In this document: in pieces, positions 53,664 through 62,789 of the stretch
Layout: each line of letters starts with the position of its first letter
Numbering within the stretch: position 1 is the first letter of the stretch
Source: Spirochaeta cellobiosiphila DSM 17781
Lineage (GTDB): Bacteria > Spirochaetota > Spirochaetia > DSM-17781
DNA length: 64,000 nucleotides
Direction: 5' to 3'
Assembly: GCF_000426705.1 (NCBI RefSeq)
Contig: NZ_AUFW01000007.1
Span: 310,001 to 374,000 of the forward strand
Position numbers and translations under genes: made by a program
The notes under the pieces: model-generated
What the model was told of the DNA's origin: nothing
Databases searched by the model: none
What the model saw: the letters and a program-made list of their open reading frames with translations, nothing else

Positions 53664-56537
53664 TTATATTGATTCATATTTAATATGACCTGTTTCTTTT
53701 TCAAAATAAAATTTTACATTTTTTAACTTTGTTTCAACTACATATTCACGACCGTGGCTTTCTAGAACAACTCCTGGAAAAATACTACCCCAAATAACAA
53801 CATCAGATTCGAAATGTTCTTCGTATTTTTCTCTAAGATTAAAAACAGCTAAAGTCTTCTTTTCCATTTTTTTCATAATATCTACTTTTTGCTTTCGAAT
53901 TTTATCCAAACCTTCCTTTTTTTGATTCTTTTCATAGGCTACCATTATTTGATCTATCTTTAATATAGTTTGTTTCAACTTCTCAATATCCCGCTCTTCT
54001 GCTGCAATTTTATTTTCAACTAAGTAATCTTGACCAAAAGAGACCCTGGTTGTAACAGCAGATTCAGAACCTAAGTTTAAGACTTCTAAACCTCTTCTAC
54101 TCTTGATCACTCCACCAACAAGTGAAGACTGAGTTTTATTTAAAAAAATACGGCCATTGCAATTAATATTAACTCTCAAACATGACTTTGTTATATTAAC
54201 ATTACCTACAGACATAAGAGTCGAGTTTTCCACAAAAGATAAATTAATATGCTTCTTGGCCCTCAAAACCCCCTTACCAAGACCTCTCACTCCCATTTTG
54301 ACGATAATTGATCCATCTGCTGAAAGAAGAGCACTTTGAACTCCTTGATAGACATGAATATCACCTCCTGCAATAGCAACAGAACCAGGTGTTATATCAC
54401 CCTTAATAATAATCGATCCAGGAAAACGTAACTTTCCTTTTGATCGGGTAAGGTTTCCATCTATATACTCTGAATCCCGTATATAAATACGTTGATCCTC
54501 ATAAATCAACTCTCCAGCATTTTCTGCAAATAAGGAATAAACACTATCAGAGTCCTCTCTAGTAATATTTCTCCCTATTTCTATAGAGAAATCTTCATCA
54601 CTTATACCAGGTATTGGGCGATTATAGACATCTTTGCCTTCAACAATACTATCAGAAAGCCTAACATCAATAAGATGCTGGCCTTTTTTTACAGGGATGT
54701 TGAATTTGTTATCTTTTCGTAACAGGCCTTTAATATCTGGAAATTGGTAGATTATTCTACCTTCAAAACTATTAGAAGGAGGAGTTCCCTGTGCGATTAA
54801 AAAATTACGAACTTCTCCTCCTGCTATAAAAATATCTAAAGCTTCTTCTAATCTTGATTTGTCTACACCATTATTTACTTTAGCCTTAGTTAACGTATTT
54901 GTTAACATTTCCATATCTATACCCAGGCCACTACCTTCTGGTCTATCAATATTAAGAAAAGCTCTAAGCCTATCTTCACTTACTATGATTTCTATATTTG
55001 CATTCTTATAACTTGTTACCAATAAAAAGATACTTTCTTCTTTTTCTGCTATCACTAACAGTCCATCAGTTGAAGCAATAAGATGATTACCATTCATTCG
55101 AAGACCATCGACGATCACAATATCAGGATCATTTCCTGGCATACCTGGAATCTCTTTACCAAAAATATCACGGCCAGTTGTTCCCACAACTTTTGCTCCA
55201 CTAGGAACAGAAAATTGTGCTAATTGTTTACCTTTTGTAACATATGATGCTTTAGTTAAATAATTTATAGGAAAATTTTTATTTTCAATTCTTATTTTGC
55301 TAAACTCTTTCTGGCTCATAAAATCAAGCTTAAATTCTAAAAACCTCGATTCTCCTTGGGTTGGAGCTATTCCTTCTACAATAACATAGTTTTTTAACAC
55401 CATTTCTTTGGATGATATAAAATTTTTTAGATCCCTATTGATCTTGTCAAAATCAACATCTTTAAATTGATACGATTGTATTAGGGTTTTTAGCTTTTTT
55501 ACATCAAGAGGACTTCCTTTGCCCACACCTTTATGTAGATTTAGATATGCAATTACTTTATCAGTAGAAATATCTACAGAAACTTCACAATCTTTATCTT
55601 GAGAAATGCATACCTTTTTATAACTTTTCCTATTCTGTATGGACTTGATTATTAAAGCATAAATCTTATCTTCATTTTTTAAGAACTCTTTGGGATATTT
55701 AAGAGAATGAAGTGAAGTCAGAACTTTTTCTTTGGATGGAAGACTACTTTCGGGAGAACCAGTTGTGATAGATAAATAACAGGTACTATTATCTTCTGAT
55801 AAATAAAAATTAAATGCGTGAGGAGAAAAGGGAACAACATCCACCCAGTTACTACCTATTCTAGCAAAACCTCTTGTCTTAGCTATTATTGAGTGCTTAC
55901 TAACTTCAACGCCATTACCAGGAAGAATGCTATCATCATTTAAAGAGGGAGCGGGAATTGGCCTACCAAATACATTCTTACCAGGAGAACCAGGAGAACC
56001 AGGAGAACCAGATACAATATTTGCAATAATATCGTTAGTATCAACATAAAAAGCATTTACAACTGCATCATTCACAGTTACAGCTTCTTTGATCTCTTTT
56101 TTCTCTATAAAGGAAACTTTTTCCTGTTTAGCTTTTAAGAAAGGCAAAGATTTCTTATCAACTAGTTTTTCTTTTTTTACTTTTTCTATAATGATTTTGT
56201 AAACCGCAGGAGCTTTTGCAGCACCTAAGAGAATATCTTGTTCAACTTGCAATTCCGGTGGAGTTTGCTGCTCTGTCCAATTGACTACTGTTTTAACAGG
56301 TTCTGTGGGTGCGGTCCCAGAAGCAGCCAATACCCTTTTGTCCTTTCTTAAAACCTTTAGGTAATCATCATAAACGCTAGTGTCTGATTCTAAGATGACA
56401 CCTTTTTTTTTAAGATGCTCCATAAGGGTCTGGGAGGTAATGTCATCACCATCAGGATCCTCAACAAAAATTAGGTAGGCTTCTAATTCTTTATCATCAA
56501 CTTCTAAAGTAAGAAACCCCTTCAATTTATCAGCCAT
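53664..56537 (-). CDS. fapA: FapA/DUF342 flagellar-assembly-type protein
   Basis: 957 residues, about double the usual FapA. Three copies of the family element appear: GKNVFGRPIPAP (residues 187-198), GRDIFGKEIPGMPGNDPD (mid-protein) and GKDVYNRPIPGISDEDF (late), each followed by a beta segment. The C-terminal part has repeated beta-helix-like strands (IIKGDITPGSVAIAGG and IIVKMGVRGLGKG) and then a coiled coil. FapA helps place polar flagellar proteins in Vibrio; the role here is unknown. The (GSP)3 tract at 177-186 is encoded by a 9-base direct repeat. It is followed by lgt and preceded by the MinD gene. Confidence 0.85.
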   Translation of the reverse strand: MADKLKGFLTLEVDDKELEAYLIFVEDPDGDDITSQTLMEHLKKKGVILESDTSVYDDYLKVLRKDKRVLAASGTAPTEPVKTVVNWTEQQTPPELQVEQDILLGAAKAPAVYKIIIEKVKKEKLVDKKSLPFLKAKQEKVSFIEKKEIKEAVTVNDAVVNAFYVDTNDIIANIVSGSPGSPGSPGKNVFGRPIPAPSLNDDSILPGNGVEVSKHSIIAKTRGFARIGSNWVDVVPFSPHAFNFYLSEDNSTCYLSITTGSPESSLPSKEKVLTSLHSLKYPKEFLKNEDKIYALIIKSIQNRKSYKKVCISQDKDCEVSVDISTDKVIAYLNLHKGVGKGSPLDVKKLKTLIQSYQFKDVDFDKINRDLKNFISSKEMVLKNYVIVEGIAPTQGESRFLEFKLDFMSQKEFSKIRIENKNFPINYLTKASYVTKGKQLAQFSVPSGAKVVGTTGRDIFGKEIPGMPGNDPDIVIVDGLRMNGNHLIASTDGLLVIAEKEESIFLLVTSYKNANIEIIVSEDRLRAFLNIDRPEGSGLGIDMEMLTNTLTKAKVNNGVDKSRLEEALDIFIAGGEVRNFLIAQGTPPSNSFEGRIIYQFPDIKGLLRKDNKFNIPVKKGQHLIDVRLSDSIVEGKDVYNRPIPGISDEDFSIEIGRNITREDSDSVYSLFAENAGELIYEDQRIYIRDSEYIDGNLTRSKGKLRFPGSIIIKGDITPGSVAIAGGDIHVYQGVQSALLSADGSIIVKMGVRGLGKGVLRAKKHINLSFVENSTLMSVGNVNITKSCLRVNINCNGRIFLNKTQSSLVGGVIKSRRGLEVLNLGSESAVTTRVSFGQDYLVENKIAAEERDIEKLKQTILKIDQIMVAYEKNQKKEGLDKIRKQKVDIMKKMEKKTLAVFNLREKYEEHFESDVVIWGSIFPGVVLESHGREYVVETKLKNVKFYFEKETGHIKYESI
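55981..56011 (-). repeat. Short tandem repeat in fapA encoding GSPGSPGSPG
   Basis: The plus strand reads CCAGGAGAA three times in a row (55981-56007) and starts a fourth. A 9-base unit keeps the frame, so slippage would add or remove Gly-Ser-Pro. Confidence 0.85.
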
Positions 56538-56558
56538 ACTACTCTATTCCCGCTGTAA

Positions 56559-57701
56559 CTAAACTTTAAAGCCCTGTTTAGCAGCCCTCAGGATTTTAGA
56601 CTTCAGCAATAAATTCTCTTTTTTAATCTGATTCAATTCTAATTGTTGAACTCTTATTGTTTCAACAAGATCTCCCATGGTAAGAGCACCTGTATTTAAT
56701 AAGGCTTCCACATCTTGTAATTTTGCATTGAAATCAACCTCCGCTTCATAAGCCGCTTCAAGATAGGTATCATCAATTGAATCAATTTCGAAATTTCCAT
56801 CATCCTCTTCTGCTAACTGGAGAACTTTATCGGCGATTCTGTACATAGCTTGTGCAACAATTGATTGGGGTTTATATACTATTATCGGTAAACGACTACC
56901 TAAGGCCGTTTTTTGAATCTCATCTCGATAGATAATACCAAGGTGTTCTAGATCAACGCCTAAATATTCTTTAGTACTTCTTCGAATTTTGTCTGCTTTA
57001 TCCACATCCTTTGGATCATCAAGCATATTGAAGACTAATCTTGGTCGAAAATGCTTTATTTTTTCATAAAATTTATTATAACTTTCAGGATCTTCCTTTC
57101 TAATGGTCTCTAGGAATTTAGGCAAATATATCTTCTGTAAACCAGAAATCGATTGAAATGCCTTATCTAATTGATCAGCTGCAATAGACCCTTTTTTAAA
57201 GGAAGCCGATAATATCCTGAATACTGTATTCTTTAGAAACAAGTAAGCATTAAGAGTGGCTGTTAAGGTTGGTGTTGATACTATGATACCATGACTGGAC
57301 ATTAAGAAAAAATCCAGCGTATTAAAACTACTACCAGCCCCCAAATCAAGTATCAAAAAGTCACAATCCAAGCCCTTAAGAGCTTTTATTAAACGACTCT
57401 TTTGACTAGCCTTAAGATTGGCTACACCCGGAATTTCAGAGTCTCCTGGTAAAAAGAATAAACCAGCATACTCCGTTTCCATAACCAAAGAATTAAGAGC
57501 TAACTTAGAATTACTTAAAAAATTGCCAATACCCTGAGGAATGGCTCTTATTCCTAAAATATGATGTAAATTAGAAGCTCCTAAATCCAAGTCAGTCAAA
57601 ATAACTTTTTTACCTGTTTCTGCTAAAGCAATAGCTAGATTGGCAGACAAAGTTGACTTACCAACACCCCCCTTACCACTCGCTATGGGTATAATATGCA
57701 T
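56559..57701 (-). CDS. MinD/FlhG-type ParA-family ATPase
   Basis: 380 residues. The deviant Walker A is SGKGGVGKSTLSANLA, followed by LTDLDLGASNLH and LILDLGAGSSF, typical of MinD/FlhG. The last 100 residues are acidic and then coiled coil (ETIRVQQLELNQIKKENLLL), longer than in classical MinD. It probably sets the position of polar structures or flagella together with the FapA protein encoded next. Start overlaps the upstream stop (TGATG) and GGAGG is present. Confidence 0.9.
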   Translation of the reverse strand: MHIIPIASGKGGVGKSTLSANLAIALAETGKKVILTDLDLGASNLHHILGIRAIPQGIGNFLSNSKLALNSLVMETEYAGLFFLPGDSEIPGVANLKASQKSRLIKALKGLDCDFLILDLGAGSSFNTLDFFLMSSHGIIVSTPTLTATLNAYLFLKNTVFRILSASFKKGSIAADQLDKAFQSISGLQKIYLPKFLETIRKEDPESYNKFYEKIKHFRPRLVFNMLDDPKDVDKADKIRRSTKEYLGVDLEHLGIIYRDEIQKTALGSRLPIIVYKPQSIVAQAMYRIADKVLQLAEEDDGNFEIDSIDDTYLEAAYEAEVDFNAKLQDVEALLNTGALTMGDLVETIRVQQLELNQIKKENLLLKSKILRAAKQGFKV

Positions 57702-58165
57702 CAGTCATCCTCCAAAGGTGTTTCTGTCCAATCAGGTAATTGATTCGTATCCATTTTATCTATTTTGGGATCAGATACTTTAAATAATAGTGCTGTCATT
57801 AACAATAGGTCAAAGGCCACAATACCTAACAAAGGTAAGATGTTAATAAATAATATACCATTATTTGTAATTCTTAGCATAAAGGCTCTATATAAGCCAA
57901 GTATTAATGAAAATTCAGTTATTACAGATAGGGCTTTAGAAAAGACTAATATTCTATTATATTTGAACAACTGACTTCTAACGAAACAAGTAAAGAATAA
58001 AAGAGCAGGTGTGACCAGTTGAGGAACCCCGACAGTTAGTACGATTGTAGATAGGATAGTATTTCCTTTTGGGTTGATATAGCCCATGGCCCATTGAAAT
58101 AACATAATGGTCCTTAACAAATCTACAATAGCAATGATGAATCTTTGTGTTGATTTTGTGCTCAT
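57701..58165 (-). CDS. Small four-TM membrane protein (154 aa)
   Basis: Four hydrophobic helices with a polar tail ending TPLEDD. No recognised domain. No Shine-Dalgarno: TTGACC-17-TAAACT ends nine bases ahead of the ATG, so a leaderless transcript is likely. It is translated just before the MinD gene (stop and start overlap by one base), and so heads the run through FapA and lgt. Confidence 0.65.
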   Translation of the reverse strand: MSTKSTQRFIIAIVDLLRTIMLFQWAMGYINPKGNTILSTIVLTVGVPQLVTPALLFFTCFVRSQLFKYNRILVFSKALSVITEFSLILGLYRAFMLRITNNGILFINILPLLGIVAFDLLLMTALLFKVSDPKIDKMDTNQLPDWTETPLEDD

Positions 58166-58174
58166 GTGTACTAA

Positions 58175-58203
58175 AGTTTATGCAGGAACCCCTCTACGGT
58201 CAA
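58175..58203 (-). promoter_or_regulatory. Promoter of the leftward MinD/FapA/lgt run (leaderless)
   Basis: On the minus strand TTGACC (58203-58198), a 17-base spacer and TAAACT (58180-58175). The ATG at 58165 is nine bases after the -10. It overlaps the region upstream of ctpA, which is read in the other direction. Confidence 0.5.
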
Positions 58204-58226
58204 GGCTGTAAAATCAGGAGTATTTG

Positions 58227-59708
58227 ATGAAGCTAAAAAATGAAAAATTCTTATGGATGGGCATCACTGCATTTTCAGTTTTATTTATAGCCCTTTTAAT
58301 GTTAACACCAAAAGCATTCGCCCAGAGCCAGAATGATAAACAAGAGAACATATATAATTATGGAACCATGTTTCAAAGTGTTTTTAACTTTGTTTTGAAC
58401 AATTACGTTGATGAAATGGATCCAGAAGTTCTATTTGAAGGAGCTATGAAAGGATTGTTCGAATCTATGGATGATCCCTATACGTTATTTCTGACAGAAG
58501 ACGATATGTCAGATTTTGCCGATACCACAGAAGGAACTTTTGGAGGAGTAGGTCTGTATATATCAAAGCCAGATCCCAGAGCTGTAAAATTAAGAGAAGC
58601 TGCTCTTGAAAAAGAATTAATAGAAAAAGGAAAAGACTTTGATATTAAAAAACTTGATCCACAATATCGGGAATATCCAGACTATGTAGAAATAGTATCA
58701 CCTATTGAAGATACGCCCGCTTTCAGAGCAGGATTAATGACTGGCGACTACATCACACAAATTGAAGGGAAGCCCATTAATGACCTAACTGTTGATGACG
58801 TGATTAGTAAATTAAGAGGAGAAGCTGGCACCTCTGTCAAAATAACCATACTTAGACACGGTACAATATCCTTTGATGTTGAGTTAAAACGAGCATTGAT
58901 TGAAGTTCCAACAGTAAAACATGCCATGATCAATGACATCGGATATATAAGAATAATACAGTTCACACCATACACCGCAGACAGGGTCAAAGAAGCACTA
59001 AAAGAATTCAAAGATAAAAACTACAAAGGGCTTATTATCGATTTAAGAAATAATCCTGGAGGATTACTGGATGCAGTTGTAAAAACTGCTGACTATTTTT
59101 TTAGTGACGGTATCATCGTGAGCACTAAAAGCAGGATAAAAAGTGAAAACCATATATATAAGGCATCAAAGACCAAAATTGTTAATGACAATATTCCCAT
59201 AGAAGTACTTATAGATGGAGGAAGTGCTTCAGCAGCAGAAATATTATCAGGAGCTTTAGGCGATAGAGATAGAGCAGAATTAGTTGGAAAAACAACCTAT
59301 GGGAAAGGTTCTGTTCAGCAGATTATCCCTTTTGGAGAAGAAGGCTTTAAGATGACTGTGGCAAGATATTACACACCTAATGATGTTAATATTGATAAGA
59401 TTGGTATCAATCCTGATATTGTTGTAGAGGAACCAGAGATGAGTGAAGAGGAATTAAAAAACTATCAGACATTATTACAAGATAATCGAATCGCTCAATT
59501 CATAGAAGCAAATCATAACCCGACTACACAGCAGATACATAATTTCTATGAAAACCTTGTAGAAGAAGGGATTAATCTAGAAGAGCGTCTTATAAAAAGA
59601 ATGATACTTGTTGAAAATAGTCGAGTGACAAATGAACCACTCCCTGTTTATGATATGGAATATGATATCACTCTCCAAAAAGCAATGGATAGAGTATTAA
59701 GTAGATGA
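58227..59708 (+). CDS. ctpA: C-terminal processing protease (S41, CtpA/Prc)
   Basis: 493 residues. A signal anchor ends PKAFAQ, then a PDZ domain (about 90-215) and the S41 peptidase. The nucleophile Ser is in IDGGSASAAEILSGAL and the general base Lys in GKTTYGKGSVQQ. NNPGGLLDAVV precedes it. The enzyme cuts periplasmic proteins near their C-termini. AGGAG lies six bases before the ATG at 58227. yjbQ overlaps its stop by four bases, so they are translated together. Confidence 0.94.
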   Translation: MKLKNEKFLWMGITAFSVLFIALLMLTPKAFAQSQNDKQENIYNYGTMFQSVFNFVLNNYVDEMDPEVLFEGAMKGLFESMDDPYTLFLTEDDMSDFADTTEGTFGGVGLYISKPDPRAVKLREAALEKELIEKGKDFDIKKLDPQYREYPDYVEIVSPIEDTPAFRAGLMTGDYITQIEGKPINDLTVDDVISKLRGEAGTSVKITILRHGTISFDVELKRALIEVPTVKHAMINDIGYIRIIQFTPYTADRVKEALKEFKDKNYKGLIIDLRNNPGGLLDAVVKTADYFFSDGIIVSTKSRIKSENHIYKASKTKIVNDNIPIEVLIDGGSASAAEILSGALGDRDRAELVGKTTYGKGSVQQIIPFGEEGFKMTVARYYTPNDVNIDKIGINPDIVVEEPEMSEEELKNYQTLLQDNRIAQFIEANHNPTTQQIHNFYENLVEEGINLEERLIKRMILVENSRVTNEPLPVYDMEYDITLQKAMDRVLSR

Positions 59709-60112
59709 AAATGATAGTAAAGACTCTAACAACTGATCACCATGATCAGTTGTTAGATATTACAAAAACTGTTGAAACATATGTACAAAATTCAGGTATA
59801 AGAGAAGGTTTATGTGTTGTGTATAGTCCTCACACCACTGCTGGAATTACAATAAATGAAGCCTATGATGGGGATGTCAAAAAAGACATTATCTATCTAT
59901 TTAATAATGTAGCACCCTGGAATGACAATAATTACAAACATAGTGAAGGAAATTCAGCAGCCCATTTTAAGACTTTATTGACAGGAACAAGTGCTACAAT
60001 CCCTTTTGTTGATGGAGGCCTTACTTTAGGAACTTGGCAGGGTATTTATTTCTGTGAATTTGATGGGCCTCGTCACAGACAGTATCATATTAGTCTCCTT
60101 GGAAATTATTAA
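59705..60112 (+). CDS. yjbQ: YjbQ family (secondary thiamine-phosphate synthase-like)
   Basis: 135 residues, the standard YjbQ/UPF0047 length and motifs: SPHTTAGITINE, HSEGNSAAHFKTLLTG and GTWQGIYFCEFDGPRHR. Some members can replace thiamine-phosphate synthase weakly; the true substrate is unknown. A perfect 15-base inverted repeat sits in codons 7-18. Overlaps ctpA and rsmE by 1-4 bases. Confidence 0.93.
   Translation: MKMIVKTLTTDHHDQLLDITKTVETYVQNSGIREGLCVVYSPHTTAGITINEAYDGDVKKDIIYLFNNVAPWNDNNYKHSEGNSAAHFKTLLTGTSATIPFVDGGLTLGTWQGIYFCEFDGPRHRQYHISLLGNY
59725..59757 (+). repeat. Perfect 15-base inverted repeat inside yjbQ
   Basis: TCTAACAACTGATCA (59725-59739) and TGATCAGTTGTTAGA (59743-59757) flank CCA. 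The stem begins 20 bases after the yjbQ start codon, and codes for LTTDHHDQLLD. No T run follows, so it is not a normal terminator. Confidence 0.95.
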
Positions 60113-60858
60113 TGAAACAACTTTTGATTCCCTCAGATAAAATAATCAAAAATACAATCACCTTAAATAAAGAAATATATCACTATTTGATAAATGTCAG
60201 AAGATATTCTATAGGACAAGAACTTAAAGGCATTGATGATAAGGATCAAGAATACAGTCTCATCATTCAAGATATCAGAGAGGGAGAAGTCCAACTTTCA
60301 ATACACAAACTGGATAAGAATAAAACAAATACAACAAATATCATATTAGTACCCTTCCTTCTTAAAGGAAAAAAACTAGAGGATGTCATTCGTCATGCCA
60401 CTGAAATGGGAATAAATATAATCCAGCCAGTAGAAGGACGATATTGCATTGCCAAAATTAGCGATAAAGAAGAATCGAAGCTAAAGCGTTGGCAAAAAAT
60501 AAGTATAGAAGCTGTACAACAATCAGGCTCTTCAAAAGTCCCTACTATAAGACAGACAATAAAATTTAGTCAATTAAATGAGCATATACCAGATAACTAT
60601 TTAAAACTATTTTTCCATCAAGAACCACTTGAACAAGAAAGCCTACATAGCTATCTTTCCCAAAGCTACCCAGGTATTGCTCTCATCATAGGTCCCGAAG
60701 GAGGCCTTGCTGCTGAGGAAGTTAATGAAATGCGTTCATGGAATTACAAACCAGTATTTTTAGGATCAAATATCCTAAGAGCAGAAACGGCTAGTTTATA
60801 CGCCACTGCAGCAGTTAAAACAATAATACAGGAGAAAAGTAGTTGGAAAACATTATAG
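60112..60858 (+). CDS. rsmE: 16S rRNA m3U1498 methyltransferase
   Basis: RsmE methylates U1498 of 16S rRNA using SAM. 248 residues, SPOUT fold with the deep trefoil knot motifs IIGPEGGLAAEEV and LGSNILRAETASLYA, and a PUA-like N-terminus. LLKGKKLEDVIRHATEMGI matches the family. It begins with the last base of yjbQ and overlaps the next gene by 16 bases. Confidence 0.95.
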   Translation: MKQLLIPSDKIIKNTITLNKEIYHYLINVRRYSIGQELKGIDDKDQEYSLIIQDIREGEVQLSIHKLDKNKTNTTNIILVPFLLKGKKLEDVIRHATEMGINIIQPVEGRYCIAKISDKEESKLKRWQKISIEAVQQSGSSKVPTIRQTIKFSQLNEHIPDNYLKLFFHQEPLEQESLHSYLSQSYPGIALIIGPEGGLAAEEVNEMRSWNYKPVFLGSNILRAETASLYATAAVKTIIQEKSSWKTL

Positions 60859-61598
60859 AGGCAAAGCGAGTTTATTTCTTAAGAATACCCATTGATATTG
60901 TTCCACCTGATGCTTTGGAACCTATTATTCTTAATTTGTTAGACAAAAAAGAACACCAACAAATAATATTTCTGTCTTTTTCTGATTTCATGAAGGCTAG
61001 AAGAGATAAAGAATACTTTAGAATGTTAGAAAATGCAGGATTAGTCATACCTCTTTCCAAGAGTTTGCAAAATGGTATGAAGTTTTTAAAACTCGATATA
61101 CCCCAACAATATGAACCTTTTCATTTTGTCATCAGAACATTAGGTATCTTAGAAAATTATAGACGCTCCTTGTATATTTTGGGTGGAAAAAAACAAGTAA
61201 CCCAAATATCAGACAACAATCTAAGGAGCAGTTTTCCCGGTATAAGTATGGTAGGAAGATACTCTGGATACTATCCTAAAAATATGGAAAAGGATATAAA
61301 AACAGCTATACAAAAGAGTAATCCAAGTTTTCTTTTAATTGGGGATGGTATTAAGAAAGCTAATTCCTGGGTCTACCAAAACCGCAAGCACCTAAATGAA
61401 GGATTATCATTATATGTAAAGTCTATCTTTCAAATCATTGCAGGTAGAAAAAGACGTCCTGATCGTGAAAAATTTCTCAAGGGCCAAAGCAATATAGGAA
61501 AAACTATTCTTAATCCTTTAAAATACTATAGATTATTTCAATACATTTATTACTATATATTATTGTTTATTAGCAAAATAAGATCCCCAAAAAACTAA
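60843..61598 (+). CDS. WecG/TagA/CpsF-family glycosyltransferase
   Basis: 251 residues from a TTG start with AGGAG eight bases ahead, inside the rsmE end. GT26 pattern: an early IVPPDALEPIILNLL, SLYILGGKKQV, FPGISMVGRYSGYY, and the late SFLLIGDGIKKANSWVYQNRK and IAGRKRRPD. The usual GxxKQExW reads GDGIKKANSWV. Such enzymes add N-acetylmannosamine or a related sugar to a lipid-linked glycan. It converges on a secreted-protein gene. Confidence 0.8.
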   Translation: MENIIEAKRVYFLRIPIDIVPPDALEPIILNLLDKKEHQQIIFLSFSDFMKARRDKEYFRMLENAGLVIPLSKSLQNGMKFLKLDIPQQYEPFHFVIRTLGILENYRRSLYILGGKKQVTQISDNNLRSSFPGISMVGRYSGYYPKNMEKDIKTAIQKSNPSFLLIGDGIKKANSWVYQNRKHLNEGLSLYVKSIFQIIAGRKRRPDREKFLKGQSNIGKTILNPLKYYRLFQYIYYYILLFISKIRSPKN

Positions 61599-62038
61599 GG
61601 GATGCGTTTTATCAACGAACCTGATAATAAGGGAATATTCTCATCATCATAACCTACAAATCGACAAAGAACTAAGACTTCATCATTAGTGGATATTTCA
61701 TTAATGGTAGGAGTCCTAGATCTTCGTGGAGGAAAATTCAAAAGAAATTCCTTCCCTTTAAATTGAACATAACACTTATACAACTCTACAGTTTCACCAC
61801 TCCATTCTCCATCATATAACTCAACAAGAACTGTATAACTATCTTCATTACGATCAATCAAATTTACCGAATATACTCCTGCAATAAGAACTAACCACTT
61901 ATCTTCCTGGAAATCCGTATTATGTAAAGATTTAATATCATAATCAAAACTTATCCTATCCAAAATATCACTACTACTTTGTGCAAACACTATAATAGGA
62001 ACAAAAAACATGATCAGAGTTAATAACTTTTTTTCCAT
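61595..62038 (-). CDS. Secreted protein of unknown function (147 aa)
   Basis: A signal peptide ends IIVFAQ. The mature part is beta-rich, with WLVLIAGVYSVNLIDRNEDSYTVLVELYDGE and SGETVELYKCYVQFKG, suggesting a small beta-barrel or OB-like fold. No family recognised. AGGAGAAGG precedes the ATG. Its promoter faces that of the STAS operon and shares a 15-base element with it. Confidence 0.72.
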   Translation of the reverse strand: MEKKLLTLIMFFVPIIVFAQSSSDILDRISFDYDIKSLHNTDFQEDKWLVLIAGVYSVNLIDRNEDSYTVLVELYDGEWSGETVELYKCYVQFKGKEFLLNFPPRRSRTPTINEISTNDEVLVLCRFVGYDDENIPLLSGSLIKRIP

Positions 62039-62061
62039 TAACCTTCTCCTACAATTACTTA

Positions 62062-62092
62062 ATATTATTTAGTCAAAGTATGCCATGGTCAA
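62062..62092 (-). promoter_or_regulatory. Promoter of the 147-aa secreted gene with shared element
   Basis: On the minus strand TTGACC (62092-62087), 19 bases and TAATAT (62067-62062), inside AAATAATATTAAGTA. The same 15-base string covers the -10 of the divergent STAS operon. Confidence 0.35.
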
Positions 62093-62126
62093 GGGTTGCA
62101 TTTATTCAAAAAAAAACCTAATACAT

Positions 62127-62155
62127 TTGACAAAGGTCTAAGCACCAAATAATAT
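62127..62155 (+). promoter_or_regulatory. Promoter of the STAS/YbjN/PspA operon
   Basis: TTGACA (62127-62132), a 17-base spacer and TAATAT (62150-62155). The -35 is a perfect consensus. The -10 lies inside AAATAATATTAAGTA (62147-62161), which is repeated in mirror orientation at 62056-62070. Confidence 0.6.
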
Positions 62156-62195
62156 TAAGTACTGACTATTTATACTATTTTTTTGAAGGGGAACC

Positions 62196-62747
62196 ATGAA
62201 TAACAACGATATTGTACCTGGATTCGACGATGAGAAGGACGATTCCCTAAAAATCCGTCTACAGAAAATTGATCAGGTGGAAGGTTGCCTCGTCTTGTAT
62301 CTTACGGGATACATCGATACTTACAATTCTAATTTTTTCCAGAAAAGAGTAACAAAGGCAGTAGAAGCTGGATATATAAACATGATATTTCATTGTGGTG
62401 GTCTAAATTATGTATCTAGTACAGGGATTGGTTCTTTTACAGCATTTTTAAAAGCTGTAAAGCCACGTGGTGGAGATTTAGTACTTTTAGAGATTCAACC
62501 CAAAGTCTACGAAGTCTTCCAGTTGTTAGGATTTAGTCAATTTTTCAACATAAAAGAAAATTTAGACGAAGCTGTTGAGTACTTTTCCCATGATGACAAG
62601 GCAGGAGCGACAGGGACTTTTCCAAAGATCTTTAAATGTCCCATATGCTCAAAAAAGTTAAAAGCAACAAAACCTGGACGATTTAGATGTTCTGAATGCA
62701 AAACAATTCTGGCGATCGATAACTCAGGTCAAGTTTTTCTTGGTTAG
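62196..62747 (+). CDS. STAS-domain anti-sigma antagonist with zinc-ribbon tail
   Basis: 183 residues. Residues 15-125 are a STAS domain of the SpoIIAA/RsbV type (GCLVLYLTGYIDTYNSNFF, HCGGLNYVSSTGIGSFTAF, where the phosphorylatable Ser is expected in SSTG). The tail has two CxxC pairs, KCPICSKKLK and FRCSECKTIL, a zinc ribbon. Such proteins switch anti-sigma factors. GAAGGGG precedes the ATG. It is followed by YbjN and PspA genes. Confidence 0.9.
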   Translation: MNNNDIVPGFDDEKDDSLKIRLQKIDQVEGCLVLYLTGYIDTYNSNFFQKRVTKAVEAGYINMIFHCGGLNYVSSTGIGSFTAFLKAVKPRGGDLVLLEIQPKVYEVFQLLGFSQFFNIKENLDEAVEYFSHDDKAGATGTFPKIFKCPICSKKLKATKPGRFRCSECKTILAIDNSGQVFLG

Positions 62748-62789
62748 TTAGTTAAAATTAATAAAAGATCGTCCCGTATGGGAGGTAAT

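Noticed and set aside
62772-62783. Short hairpin TCCCGTATGGGA over the ybjN ribosome-binding site
   Set aside because: A 4-base stem is too weak to claim as a control element.
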